A stretch of DNA of 64,000 bases from an uncultured Mollicutes bacterium (GTDB lineage: Bacteria > Bacillota_I > Bacilli_A > RFN20 > CAG-826): the NCBI GenBank assembly GCA_900540395.1, contig UQFQ01000004.1:1-64000 (forward strand), written 5' to 3'. This document shows positions 1 to 7,707 of the stretch, one piece after another. The translations under genes were made by a program, and so were the position numbers. Under the pieces are notes generated by a model that saw only the letters and a program-made list of their open reading frames with translations, was not told where the DNA came from and searched no databases. How positions within the stretch are numbered: position 1 is the stretch's first letter; every line of letters starts with the position of its first letter.

Positions 1-22
1 ATATTTGTACAATACATAAAAT

Positions 23-64
23 AAAAAACACACAGCTTTACCTCTCAAAACTGTGTGTTTTTAA
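23..64. terminator. Rho-independent terminator hairpin
   Basis: An 11-bp stem (AAAACACACAG with CTGTGTGTTTT) encloses a 15-nt loop and is flanked by A and T runs, so it could act in both directions. It lies beyond the stop of the minus-strand gene that ends at 171 and may also end a gene lying before the window. Bases 65-170 show no gene that I can support. Confidence 0.75.
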
Positions 65-170
65 AATTTTCTACTTTCTTGCGATAGCCCTAGAAAATTA
101 TTTTCTATATAACAATCGCTTTTTTTAAATACAATTTTTAATATTCAAATCATATTAAGAGTATACATTA

Positions 171-653
171 TTACTCTTTAGTTTTAGGAAAAGAATATCT
201 AATTAAAAAATAATAATTGGTGTAAGTGTTTGCATCGTCAATTGTTGAGTTAAACAAAACGCTTTTAAACCCAATTTCATTAAATTTCCCAATATTTTCA
301 TCATTTACCTTAGCAGTTAAAGATGGGATTTTATCAGTATCAATTACGCTTGCTAAATGCTTTAAAAGTTCATTTCCGCATTCAAAATTTGATGAATCTT
401 TTAAACAAAATATCAAAATCTCACCACTAGCATTAAAAACCATAGCGGCAACAAGTTCACGATTATCGTTTCTTAAAGCATAACAAAGAAGTTCTGAATT
501 AACTTTATTTCGGCTAGCAGCAAAACGTGTTAATAAATTTTTAAAGTCATTAGAAAATGTATTGTTATTTCCTATAACTAAATTTTTGTTCTCAGAAGCA
601 AAAGATAAGATTTCGTCTATTGAATTTTCTTTAAGTTTCTCAATTTTCATCAT
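171..653 (-). CDS. GNAT-like acetyltransferase domain protein (weak assignment)
   Basis: Protein of 160 residues. The middle has a strand pattern like a GNAT core (LLCYALRNDNRELVAAMVFN, then EILIFCLKDS), followed by a stretch ending KVNDENIGKFNEIGFKSV, which resembles the C-terminal GNAT motif in which an Asn and a 'IGFK' turn precede the last strands. The acetyl-CoA loop (Q/RxxGxG/A) is not clear, so activity is uncertain. It starts right at the stop of the upstream membrane protein gene (653-1270), so the two are probably co-transcribed. No substrate can be inferred. It could instead be a non-catalytic GNAT-fold protein. Confidence 0.55.
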   Translation of the reverse strand: MMKIEKLKENSIDEILSFASENKNLVIGNNNTFSNDFKNLLTRFAASRNKVNSELLCYALRNDNRELVAAMVFNASGEILIFCLKDSSNFECGNELLKHLASVIDTDKIPSLTAKVNDENIGKFNEIGFKSVLFNSTIDDANTYTNYYFLIRYSFPKTKE

Positions 654-1270
654 TAATCTAATTTAACATAAATTGGTTTCATCGCTTGTTTATATACTTC
701 TGTATTTACGTTCTTCAAATAAATTGGAATATACCAAATAAACAATTTTCTATAATTAAGATTTATAAGGATAAATACTAAAGCAAGAATTGCAATTAAA
801 CCCATTGAAAAACCAAAACCGCGATGAGTGAAAACTTCTTTTGTCATTTCTAAGGCTTCAATGTTTAAAAATTCAACTGAATCAGGAGCAAACTTTAATA
901 AGATTTGCCATATTAAAGAAAGCAAGAAGCAAACGAGAGCAACAGCAAAAATTAGCCAATAGCAAATTCTCCATCCTCTTCCATATCTTCTTGTTTTTTT
1001 ATCTTCATAAGAATAACAAGGAATTTCGGTTAAACGTGTACGGTATAAATCAAAATTTGAAGGATCATATTTAATATTCATTGGTCCATTTGAATAATAA
1101 ATTACTCCTCTATTATCTGGAACCTTAACAAAATGGAGTTTAAAAAATTTCTTAAATTCTCCACTAGCTTCCATTTTAATAACTTTTTGTTTTCTTGCAT
1201 GGTGATGAATAAGTTTACCAACAAGAACAACAACGAAGATAATACTAGCAATAATATGAATCCGCCACAT
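653..1270 (-). CDS. Membrane protein of unknown function
   Basis: Protein of 205 residues that I do not recognise. It has an N-terminal hydrophobic helix (about residues 4-21), a basic and polar stretch of about 80 residues, then two strong membrane helices (about 103-127 and 154-171) and a short aromatic, hydrophobic stretch near 175-185. There is no signal peptidase site. The start has a plausible ribosome site (AGAGGTG) eight bases or so upstream. It overlaps the start of the GNAT-like gene, suggesting a two-gene unit. The polar middle probably lies on the cytoplasmic side because it is Arg/Lys-rich. Confidence 0.7.
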   Translation of the reverse strand: MWRIHIIASIIFVVVLVGKLIHHHARKQKVIKMEASGEFKKFFKLHFVKVPDNRGVIYYSNGPMNIKYDPSNFDLYRTRLTEIPCYSYEDKKTRRYGRGWRICYWLIFAVALVCFLLSLIWQILLKFAPDSVEFLNIEALEMTKEVFTHRGFGFSMGLIAILALVFILINLNYRKLFIWYIPIYLKNVNTEVYKQAMKPIYVKLD

Positions 1271-1418
1271 AACTACACCTCTTATTTAGATAATTTAGAG
1301 AAATTACCCGCGAAATCGACTTATTTTTAAAATTATTAAATCTTGAAAACTTTGTCTTCAATCGTTAATAAAATTATCGCATTTTTTTCAATTTATAAAA
1401 AGATTATAAATCTAAATT

Positions 1419-2765
1419 TTAATCAGCAAGTGTGCCAAGCGGATCCCAAGGGGCAAGAACAATTGGCTCTTTTTTCAAGCACTCACGTTCTTTTTCATTA
1501 AGATATTTTTTGTTAACTACTGCTTGATAAACATAAGTATCAAACCAACTGTCAGACATAATAAAATAACCATCATTGCCAACATCTTTGCCCCAAGAGT
1601 TTTCTACTTTCCATCTATTTGGTTTATCGTTTTTAATATTAACGCCAGTTAAACACATAGCATGGTTCATCGCAGATTCATGATAATCAAGCATATCAGC
1701 TTTGTTAAATTTTAAGTCAAAGCCAAAAGTAGAGGTATAATCAAATGATAAATCATCCCAAAGTCCAGTGCTTCTATCTCTATACTTAGAAACATCACTT
1801 CCAAACCACACAATTTCACCATCTTTTAGCTGATTGATAATTAATTCTTTTACTCTAGCCATTGGTAAATTAAGGTGAATAATATCTTTTCCTTCAATCA
1901 CGTTATTTAAATACGAAATTGTATAAGTTTTATAAAATGGTTTACCCGGGGTTGGAGCATTAACAATTGAGACATAATCATCAATATTTTTAACAAATTT
2001 ATCAAAGAAAGATTTTGGAGTAAATGATGTTAAAGAGTGGAATACACCATCTTTATCTTTATATTCAAAATCAAAAGTCTTTGGTGGCATACCAAAGCAG
2101 TTAACTAAAAGATTATAAATAAGTCTCATTGTTTCTTTCTTTAAATCAACTATTTTATCCGTCTTATTTTCTTTAAATAATTTTTGAGCCTTAACAGCAA
2201 ATTGTCGACATAAAGAGTTGATTAAAGCGTCTGATTCATTAGTTGCACTGCTTTGAAATGTTTCTTTCATCGCATTCTTTGGTACAACACCATATTTTTT
2301 TACTAAGTTGACAAACATATCCCATTGTCCGCCATCACCAACGCCATTGGTCAAAATATGCATTAATACCCTCTCGTCAGGATCATTTGCAACTAAATCA
2401 GCTACTGACGATAATAAGTAATTAGCTTTTTCAAGTTTGTCATAAAAAGCGATATAGTTTTGAGATAATTCAAAGTTTGAAACTTTTAATTCTGCAGCAA
2501 TTTTTTCTCTTAAAAAATTACAAGCGGCGAAGATCCAACATCTACCACTATTCTTTTGATTACAAACAGGTAAAGTTTTAATCTCAATTGAAAAATCATT
2601 GATAACATCGATTTCGTTTTTGGCATCATAAACAATTTCTGAAATTGGATTTTTGCTTAAGGCATGTTTAATAACTAAATTTTTAGAATCTTTATTATAG
2701 TTTTCTTCTAATTTTTCAAATTCATCTTGATTAATTTCAAAGTCTTTAATTTTAATATTTTTCAT
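1419..2765 (-). CDS. pepC: Aminopeptidase C (bleomycin hydrolase family, C1B)
   Basis: Cytoplasmic cysteine aminopeptidase that removes N-terminal residues from peptides; family members form hexameric barrels. The papain-like catalytic residues are visible: Cys76 in NSGRCWIFAAC, His368 in ESAMNHAMCL and Asn389 in VENSWGKDVG. Length (448 residues) is normal. The start is ATG at 2765, preceded by GGAAAGGA; an upstream TTG at 2792 is in frame but would overlap the previous gene. The aminopeptidase of family M29 lies 14 bases upstream on the same strand, so the pair forms a peptide-scavenging unit. Confidence 0.95.
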   Translation of the reverse strand: MKNIKIKDFEINQDEFEKLEENYNKDSKNLVIKHALSKNPISEIVYDAKNEIDVINDFSIEIKTLPVCNQKNSGRCWIFAACNFLREKIAAELKVSNFELSQNYIAFYDKLEKANYLLSSVADLVANDPDERVLMHILTNGVGDGGQWDMFVNLVKKYGVVPKNAMKETFQSSATNESDALINSLCRQFAVKAQKLFKENKTDKIVDLKKETMRLIYNLLVNCFGMPPKTFDFEYKDKDGVFHSLTSFTPKSFFDKFVKNIDDYVSIVNAPTPGKPFYKTYTISYLNNVIEGKDIIHLNLPMARVKELIINQLKDGEIVWFGSDVSKYRDRSTGLWDDLSFDYTSTFGFDLKFNKADMLDYHESAMNHAMCLTGVNIKNDKPNRWKVENSWGKDVGNDGYFIMSDSWFDTYVYQAVVNKKYLNEKERECLKKEPIVLAPWDPLGTLAD

Positions 2766-2779
2766 AGTTTTCCTTTCCG

Positions 2780-4009
2780 TTAAATACACCAATCTCCATC
2801 TTTAAAAATTTGAATTTCTTGACCATCTTTTGTTGTACCAATAATATTTAAGTCCTTGCTGCCAATCATAAAATCGGTATGAACAATAGAATTATTTAAA
2901 GGCAAAGCTTTTATCTCTTCCTTGCTCATTTTGTCATAATTTTTAATTAAATTAGGGAAAGAGTTGCCTAAAGCTAAGTGGCAAGAAGCGTTTTCATCAT
3001 AAAGAGTAGAGAAGAAAATTGTATTTAAATCGTTGATTGGAGAGTGATAAGCAACCAATGCACATTCGCCTAAATAACAAGCATTTTCATCAAGGCTTAT
3101 CATTTGTTTTAAAGCCTCTTCTCCTTTTTCAGCATGTACTTCAACAGCTTTTCCTTCTTTAAATTTTATAGAAAAGTTTTCAATCAACATTCCATTATAA
3201 TTTAATGGTTTAGTCGAATAGACAATTCCTTCTGTTTTAAATTTGTTAGGTGAAGTAAAACATTCTTCAGTTGGAATATTAGGTTGAAATCTTATCTTTT
3301 CAGTCTTTGTGTTTTCGCCTCCGGCTTCCCAAATGACTTCATCAAGTAATTCAACATATAAATCAGTCCCGTTTTTGCTTGTATAATGAAGCTTTTGTAA
3401 TTTTAAATTATTAAGTAAATTCATGTGATTTACGAGGTTTTTATCATGAATTTCCCAATTTTTAATTGGGTCACCTTCGTAAGCTCTACTTGTAATCAAG
3501 ATATACTCCCAAAGCTTTTCAATGGCTTCTTCTTCTTTTAAATTAGGGAAAACTGTTTTTGCCCATTTTTTAGAAGGAACGCCAGCTATACACCATTGAC
3601 ATTCATCATCATATTGATCTCTATAGGCTCTAACTTCTTTTCCTCTAATAGCGAGTGCTTCATTTCTTCTTTTTAAATCAATTCCATCTGAAGCATGAGG
3701 ATCATCACTATCAATCCAAATTCTTGCCGGTTTAACTTTGATATTATGTTCATGAAAAGCCTTATCAGTATCTCTAAGATGCGAAATAATATCAAAAGAA
3801 GCAAAATTATTTGTTAAAACATTAACTTTATTATTTTGCCATTGAACTTCAACATAACTTGCACCGGTTTTGTAAAGTTCTTCTACTAAAATTTCAACAA
3901 ATGGTGCTACTTCAACATTTGCAATAACAAAGGCTTCTTGGCCTTTTTGAATGTTGGCTCCAACTGTAGCAATTAACTTAGCATAATTTCTAATTTTTAC
4001 TTCATCCAT
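2780..4009 (-). CDS. ampS: M29-family metallo-aminopeptidase (AmpS/PepS type)
   Basis: Protein of 409 residues, the usual length for the M29 (thermophilic aminopeptidase) family, which uses a two-metal centre. Family-typical features are the N-terminal 'YAKLIATVGANIQKGQ' segment, the GTDLYVEL strand, the NIPTEECFTSP segment that supplies metal ligands, the LGECALV stretch, and the C-terminal HTDFMIGS. It probably acts in the cytoplasm on the peptides also trimmed by the adjacent PepC, with which it shares a transcript. Its start lies 55 bases from the divergent DUF308 gene, so the gap must hold promoters in both directions. Confidence 0.92.
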   Translation of the reverse strand: MDEVKIRNYAKLIATVGANIQKGQEAFVIANVEVAPFVEILVEELYKTGASYVEVQWQNNKVNVLTNNFASFDIISHLRDTDKAFHEHNIKVKPARIWIDSDDPHASDGIDLKRRNEALAIRGKEVRAYRDQYDDECQWCIAGVPSKKWAKTVFPNLKEEEAIEKLWEYILITSRAYEGDPIKNWEIHDKNLVNHMNLLNNLKLQKLHYTSKNGTDLYVELLDEVIWEAGGENTKTEKIRFQPNIPTEECFTSPNKFKTEGIVYSTKPLNYNGMLIENFSIKFKEGKAVEVHAEKGEEALKQMISLDENACYLGECALVAYHSPINDLNTIFFSTLYDENASCHLALGNSFPNLIKNYDKMSKEEIKALPLNNSIVHTDFMIGSKDLNIIGTTKDGQEIQIFKDGDWCI

Positions 4010-4064
4010 ACTCTATTTCTCTTTCTAATCTATAATATAATAATACGCGAAAGGTTTAATCTCT

Positions 4065-4802
4065 ATGGCAAAAAAACTAGTTTCTGAAAAAGATGTTACT
4101 TCTTACAAATGGGTTAAAATAATCCAATCTGGATTGTTGATTGTTTTCGGTTTGGTCTTGTGTATTTTTTCAAACTCAACCGACGTTCAAAACGCACTTG
4201 GTTATATAGCAGCAAGTATTGTTTTGTTATATGGTGTATTAACTATCGGCTTTGGGATGATTTTTGCTAAAGGTATTTTAAGTATAGAAAACGTAACCGG
4301 CGCAGCCCTTATATCTTTAGCTGTTTTAATCTATGTTAATCCTCAAATTGTTCTAGAATATTTAGGAGTGTTTGCTGGAACAATGCTTTTGGTTTTCGGA
4401 TTAATTTTTACAATTGAGACCGTTATTGCAGGGATTTCAAAAAATTCAGGCAAGTTAATGCTTGCTATTGATATTATTGCTGCAATACTTTTTATTAGTT
4501 TAGGAGCAGCTACTTTATACTTTAATTATTCATCATCAAACGATACTTTAAGAATGATTCTTATAATTTTAATTGGCGTAATTTTAATAATTGCCGGTTG
4601 TCTTTTGATTTTCTATTACGCCGCTAATCCAAAATTTAAAATTGATCAAAAGGTAATTTATTCAGAAGACGGAACACAAAAAGTGACTATTGTAAAAAGC
4701 GATGTTTACCCAGTAAAGACAAAATCAAAATCTAAAAAACTTCCTAAAAAAGACGAAAAGGAAAAGGAAGAAAGTAAAAACGAATTAACTGAAATTAAAT
4801 AA
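4065..4802 (+). CDS. DUF308 (HdeD-like) membrane protein
   Basis: Protein of 245 residues with six closely packed hydrophobic helices between about residues 17 and 190, the layout of DUF308/HdeD proteins, whose helices come in related pairs. A lysine- and glutamate-rich cytoplasmic tail of about 50 residues follows. A TATAAT sequence lies upstream and AAAGG precedes the ATG. It is transcribed away from the aminopeptidases and its end overlaps the 3' end of the convergent dehydrogenase gene by 8 bases. The function of the family in Gram-positive bacteria is not established; HdeD of E. coli is linked to acid stress. Confidence 0.75.
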   Translation: MAKKLVSEKDVTSYKWVKIIQSGLLIVFGLVLCIFSNSTDVQNALGYIAASIVLLYGVLTIGFGMIFAKGILSIENVTGAALISLAVLIYVNPQIVLEYLGVFAGTMLLVFGLIFTIETVIAGISKNSGKLMLAIDIIAAILFISLGAATLYFNYSSSNDTLRMILIILIGVILIIAGCLLIFYYAANPKFKIDQKVIYSEDGTQKVTIVKSDVYPVKTKSKSKKLPKKDEKEKEESKNELTEIK

Positions 4803-5748
4803 TTTTATTTTTAGTTTTTCCATCTAAATAAGAGTAGAGATTAGAAAAAGCAATCTCCGCTCTTTTTTTCATGGCTTCTTTTGTCATATATCCAATATGA
4901 GGACTTAATAATACATTATCAAGTTTTAGAAGTTCATTCTCTTTACTTAAAGGAGGTTCAACTGAAAAAACATCAAGAGCTGCTCCCTTAATTCTCTTTT
5001 CTTTTAAAGCTTTAAATAAAGCACCTTCATCAATAATTCCACCTCTAGCAGTGTTAATTAAATAAGCGCTAGGTTTCATTAAAGCAATTTCGTTTTCGCC
5101 AATCAAACCTTTAGTTTCTTCATTTAATGGTAAGGTTAAGCAAATAAAATCGCTTTTGGACATTATATCTTTTAGATCTACATAGGTTACACCTTTAGAT
5201 ACGATGCTTTTCTTAATCGTTCTACTATAGGCTAAAACTCTTAAATTAAATGGTTCTAAAAGGTCAATTAATTTAGCACCAATTTTACCTGTCCCAATAA
5301 CTCCAACAACTTTAGTATCTAACTCTTCACCTAATTGATTGTTATGAGTCTTCGATCTTCTAACTTTTGTATCGTTAGATTTCAAGTCTCTAATCATCCC
5401 TAAAATAAAACTTAAATTCAACTCAGCGACTGCTTCTGTTGCATACCCACTACAATTTGAAACAGTAATTTTTCTGCTTTTTAAATATTCTATAGGTAAA
5501 TGATCATAACCAGTGAAAGCAACATCAATATATTTCAAATGTTGTGCTTCTTTTAACACTTCTTCATCTAATTTAGTATTATCAGTAATTAAAATGTCAG
5601 CATCTTTAATTCTTTTTATGAGGTCTTCCTTATTTCTAGGTTTTCTTAAATAATAAACAAAGGTATGACCTAAAGACGCAAGGTCTTTTTTTATCCCTTC
5701 ATAAAGACCTGGATTAATTAATAAGTCGTTTAATAAAACAATTCTCAT
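4795..5748 (-). CDS. D-isomer-specific 2-hydroxyacid dehydrogenase
   Basis: NAD(P)-dependent dehydrogenase of 317 residues that interconverts 2-oxo acids and D-2-hydroxy acids. The nucleotide-binding fold shows GVIGTGKIG (about residue 150). The catalytic set is present: Arg in NTARGGIIDEG, Glu in VFSVEPPL and His in LSPHIGYMTKEA. The substrate (glycerate, lactate, phosphoglycerate or another acid) cannot be read from sequence. Its ATG overlaps the stop codon of the ThyX-like gene, so it is the last gene of the folD operon; a link between this enzyme and folate use is not obvious. Confidence 0.92.
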   Translation of the reverse strand: MRIVLLNDLLINPGLYEGIKKDLASLGHTFVYYLRKPRNKEDLIKRIKDADILITDNTKLDEEVLKEAQHLKYIDVAFTGYDHLPIEYLKSRKITVSNCSGYATEAVAELNLSFILGMIRDLKSNDTKVRRSKTHNNQLGEELDTKVVGVIGTGKIGAKLIDLLEPFNLRVLAYSRTIKKSIVSKGVTYVDLKDIMSKSDFICLTLPLNEETKGLIGENEIALMKPSAYLINTARGGIIDEGALFKALKEKRIKGAALDVFSVEPPLSKENELLKLDNVLLSPHIGYMTKEAMKKRAEIAFSNLYSYLDGKTKNKII

Positions 5749-6338
5749 TTTGAAACACCTGTAAGTTCTACAAATCTAGGTAATTCTTCACACCATTTGC
5801 AAAATTCATGCCACTCTTTTAATTTATGGCTCTTTCTTTGTAAATACATTGTTTTTAATTGCTGATAGTTTGTTACCATAGTTGCGCCTAAACAAAAACC
5901 ACATGGAGTAGAAGCAACTAATTCTCTCCATTTTGCTTTCTTTTTATCCGTTTCTTCATCTGAGATAGCATTATATTCTTCTTTAATTTTCTCAACAATT
6001 TTTAAGACTTCTTTATTTGTTTCGCTAACACATTGATTCTCAATGTCGAACTTTAATAAACAATGCATGGTTGATTGAGAAGAAACATATTCAAAAAAGT
6101 GATAACGTTGTGCTTGTTTCCACCAATATAAAGGGGCTGTAATATCGAATTCTACGACAATTCCTTTTAAGAAGTTGTCGTGCCCTTCTCCAGGATGACA
6201 TTTTCCAAGCTTTTCGGCCCTTAAATAATCCTTATCGTTAGTTTCTGAACGATCAAGAACAGTTCTCATTGGATTACCACTAGCTTTAACAGCAAATTCC
6301 AATCCATATACATTTGTTTTCCCGATGCTAAAATCCAT
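5745..6338 (-). CDS. Divergent ThyX-like flavin-dependent thymidylate synthase
   Basis: Protein of 197 residues. Two regions look like ThyX: FDITAPLYWWKQAQRYHF followed by SSQSTMH, which corresponds to the 'P-x-Q-RHR-S-x-x-S-x-RY' flavin and dUMP region, and VTNYQQLKTMYLQRKSH followed by KEWHEFCKW, which corresponds to the 'N-LR..L.LR....AQWEIR' region. The classical RHR motif is not intact (RYH here). Similar divergent forms occur in Clostridia and phages. The gene lies directly after folD, which makes the methylene-tetrahydrofolate that ThyX consumes; this context supports the call. Activity is not certain. Confidence 0.65.
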   Translation of the reverse strand: MDFSIGKTNVYGLEFAVKASGNPMRTVLDRSETNDKDYLRAEKLGKCHPGEGHDNFLKGIVVEFDITAPLYWWKQAQRYHFFEYVSSQSTMHCLLKFDIENQCVSETNKEVLKIVEKIKEEYNAISDEETDKKKAKWRELVASTPCGFCLGATMVTNYQQLKTMYLQRKSHKLKEWHEFCKWCEELPRFVELTGVSK

Positions 6339-6339
6339 A

Positions 6340-7131
6340 TTACTCGCACGCCTCCATTAAATTAAGTAATAAAGCTAGTCTTGTTAAAAGACCAACTCCT
6401 CCAGGAACAGGAGATTGAAAAGAAACAGGTAAATCTTTCTCACAATCTCCGGTTAATTTATTATCTTTGTCCCTATTTATGCCTACATCAAAAAGAAAAG
6501 CAGATTTTTTAAATTCATAAGAACAATCAATAAAATTTGCTTTTCCAACTGCAACAATAATTAAGTCAGAATTTTTAACAAAATTTCTAAGCTCACTATT
6601 TGGTGTTTTTGAATGAGCAATCGTTACAGTCATATTTTTATCAAGAAGTAATTTAGCCATTGGTTTCCCAACAATATTACTTCTACCTATTACAAGAGCG
6701 TTTTTGCCTTCAAATTCATAACGATTATCTTCAAGGAAGGTTAAAATTCCATTTGGTGTTGCACTTTTAAATTTAGATAAGACATTAAAACCATCTAAAT
6801 CCTTCTTTGGATCGATTGCTAGTTTAACTTTTTCTTCTGAAATATGTTTTGGCAAAGGAAGTTGAACAATAAAGCCATTAACGTTAGGATCTTCGTTAGT
6901 TTTTTGAATTTCTTTAAGTAATTCTTGTTCACTTATATCAATTGGCAATTTTTCTAAAATAGCTTTAGCTCCAATTTCGTTAACATCTTTAATTTTGCCT
7001 TTAATATAAGAATTAGAAGCATAGTCATCATTAACCTGAATGATTTTAATAACAGGCTTATTATTCATTTGAAGAATTTTTTTAGCTAATTCTTCTTTTT
7101 TTAGTGCTACATATTCTTTAATTGTAATCAT
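6340..7131 (-). CDS. folD: Bifunctional methylene-THF dehydrogenase / methenyl-THF cyclohydrolase
   Basis: Interconverts methylene-, methenyl- and 10-formyl-tetrahydrofolate in the cytoplasm. Seen: the YxxxK catalytic pair in NSYIKGKIK, the GFIVQLPLP substrate segment, PKKDLDGFN, the dinucleotide segment GRSNIVGKPMAKLL, and PVPGGVGLLTRLALL near the C-terminus. At 263 residues it is about 20 short of typical FolD, mostly at the N-terminus. No clear Shine-Dalgarno sequence precedes ATG 7131; the preceding bases are T-rich with a possible TGTGAATAAT extended -10 about 12 bases upstream, so the leader could be very short. First gene of the operon with the ThyX-like protein and a dehydrogenase. 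Confidence 0.93.
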   Translation of the reverse strand: MITIKEYVALKKEELAKKILQMNNKPVIKIIQVNDDYASNSYIKGKIKDVNEIGAKAILEKLPIDISEQELLKEIQKTNEDPNVNGFIVQLPLPKHISEEKVKLAIDPKKDLDGFNVLSKFKSATPNGILTFLEDNRYEFEGKNALVIGRSNIVGKPMAKLLLDKNMTVTIAHSKTPNSELRNFVKNSDLIIVAVGKANFIDCSYEFKKSAFLFDVGINRDKDNKLTGDCEKDLPVSFQSPVPGGVGLLTRLALLLNLMEACE

Positions 7132-7215
7132 ATTGTCAAAAAATTATTCACAAAAAAATTTATAGAAAATCTATATATTTATTTTAATACGAAAAAATAA
7201 TTCTATAAATCAATA

Positions 7216-7536
7216 TTAGAAAATTGAGAAATATTGGAGAATGTTTGTAACAACTGCAATCGCTGTTGTTGTACCTTCTGTAGTTGTATCGTCGGTTGCA
7301 GGAGCAGATGTTAAAGATGTGGATAATAAAGCTAAGAACAAGAAAACAATACCAAACCCTAAAGTAAGCATAGAAACAATTTTCTCACTACCTCTTTCTT
7401 TGGTTTTAACAAAGACATTTAAGCCGCCACCAGTAATAGCACCAGAGGCACCTTCACTCTTACCACCTTGGAGAAGTCCAAGAACAATTACTATAAAAGC
7501 AATAACCCAGAATACATAATCATACCATTGCATCAA
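7216..7536 (-). CDS. secG: SecG preprotein translocase subunit
   Basis: Small two-helix membrane protein of the SecYEG channel. The first helix (about residues 7-23) is followed by the conserved LLQGGKSEGASGAITGGG loop and a second helix (about 55-72). At 106 residues it has a longer C-terminal tail (Thr- and Ala-rich, then hydrophobic) than most SecG proteins, so a third short membrane-associated stretch is possible. GGAGGAAA precedes the ATG. A perfect inverted repeat lies just upstream (7554-7579). Confidence 0.92.
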   Translation of the reverse strand: MMQWYDYVFWVIAFIVIVLGLLQGGKSEGASGAITGGGLNVFVKTKERGSEKIVSMLTLGFGIVFLFLALLSTSLTSAPATDDTTTEGTTTAIAVVTNILQYFSIF

Positions 7537-7553
7537 ACATTTCCTCCGAACGA

Positions 7554-7579
7554 TGTATATATGTTAAAACATATATACA
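7554..7579. promoter_or_regulatory. Perfect inverted repeat upstream of secG
   Basis: TGTATATATG, a six-base centre TTAAAA, then CATATATACA. The 10-bp arms match exactly. It begins 18 bases upstream of the secG start codon, next to the ribosome site, so it could be an operator or an RNA hairpin in the secG leader. Its composition is almost all A/T, which makes chance symmetry more likely. Confidence 0.45.
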
Positions 7580-7682
7580 AAAAACACAATAAAGTGATTT
7601 TATCTTAATTTTTTCCTTTTTCAACCAATAATTTGTACCAGCAAATAATCATCTATGTCTTTATAAAAACCACATTTTTAAA

Positions 7683-7702
7683 TAAAATAGTCGATTTTTG
7701 CA
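7683..7702 (-). repeat. Copy of a recurrent intergenic motif
   Basis: Minus-strand TGCAAAAATCGACTATTTTA, close to the copies at 33152, 56344 and 62931 (consensus GCAAAA-TCRACTATTT). It lies just past the end of uvrB. See the finding on this motif. Confidence 0.4.
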
Positions 7703-7707
7703 GGCTT

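Noticed and set aside
841..1330. Plus-strand open frames opposite the 653-1270 membrane protein gene
   Set aside because: They are mirror frames of a clear minus-strand gene, with no ribosome sites or family features.
7241..7519. 92-residue plus-strand frame across secG
   Set aside because: Antisense to a well-recognised SecG; its low-complexity Val/Pro composition is a by-product of the membrane helices.
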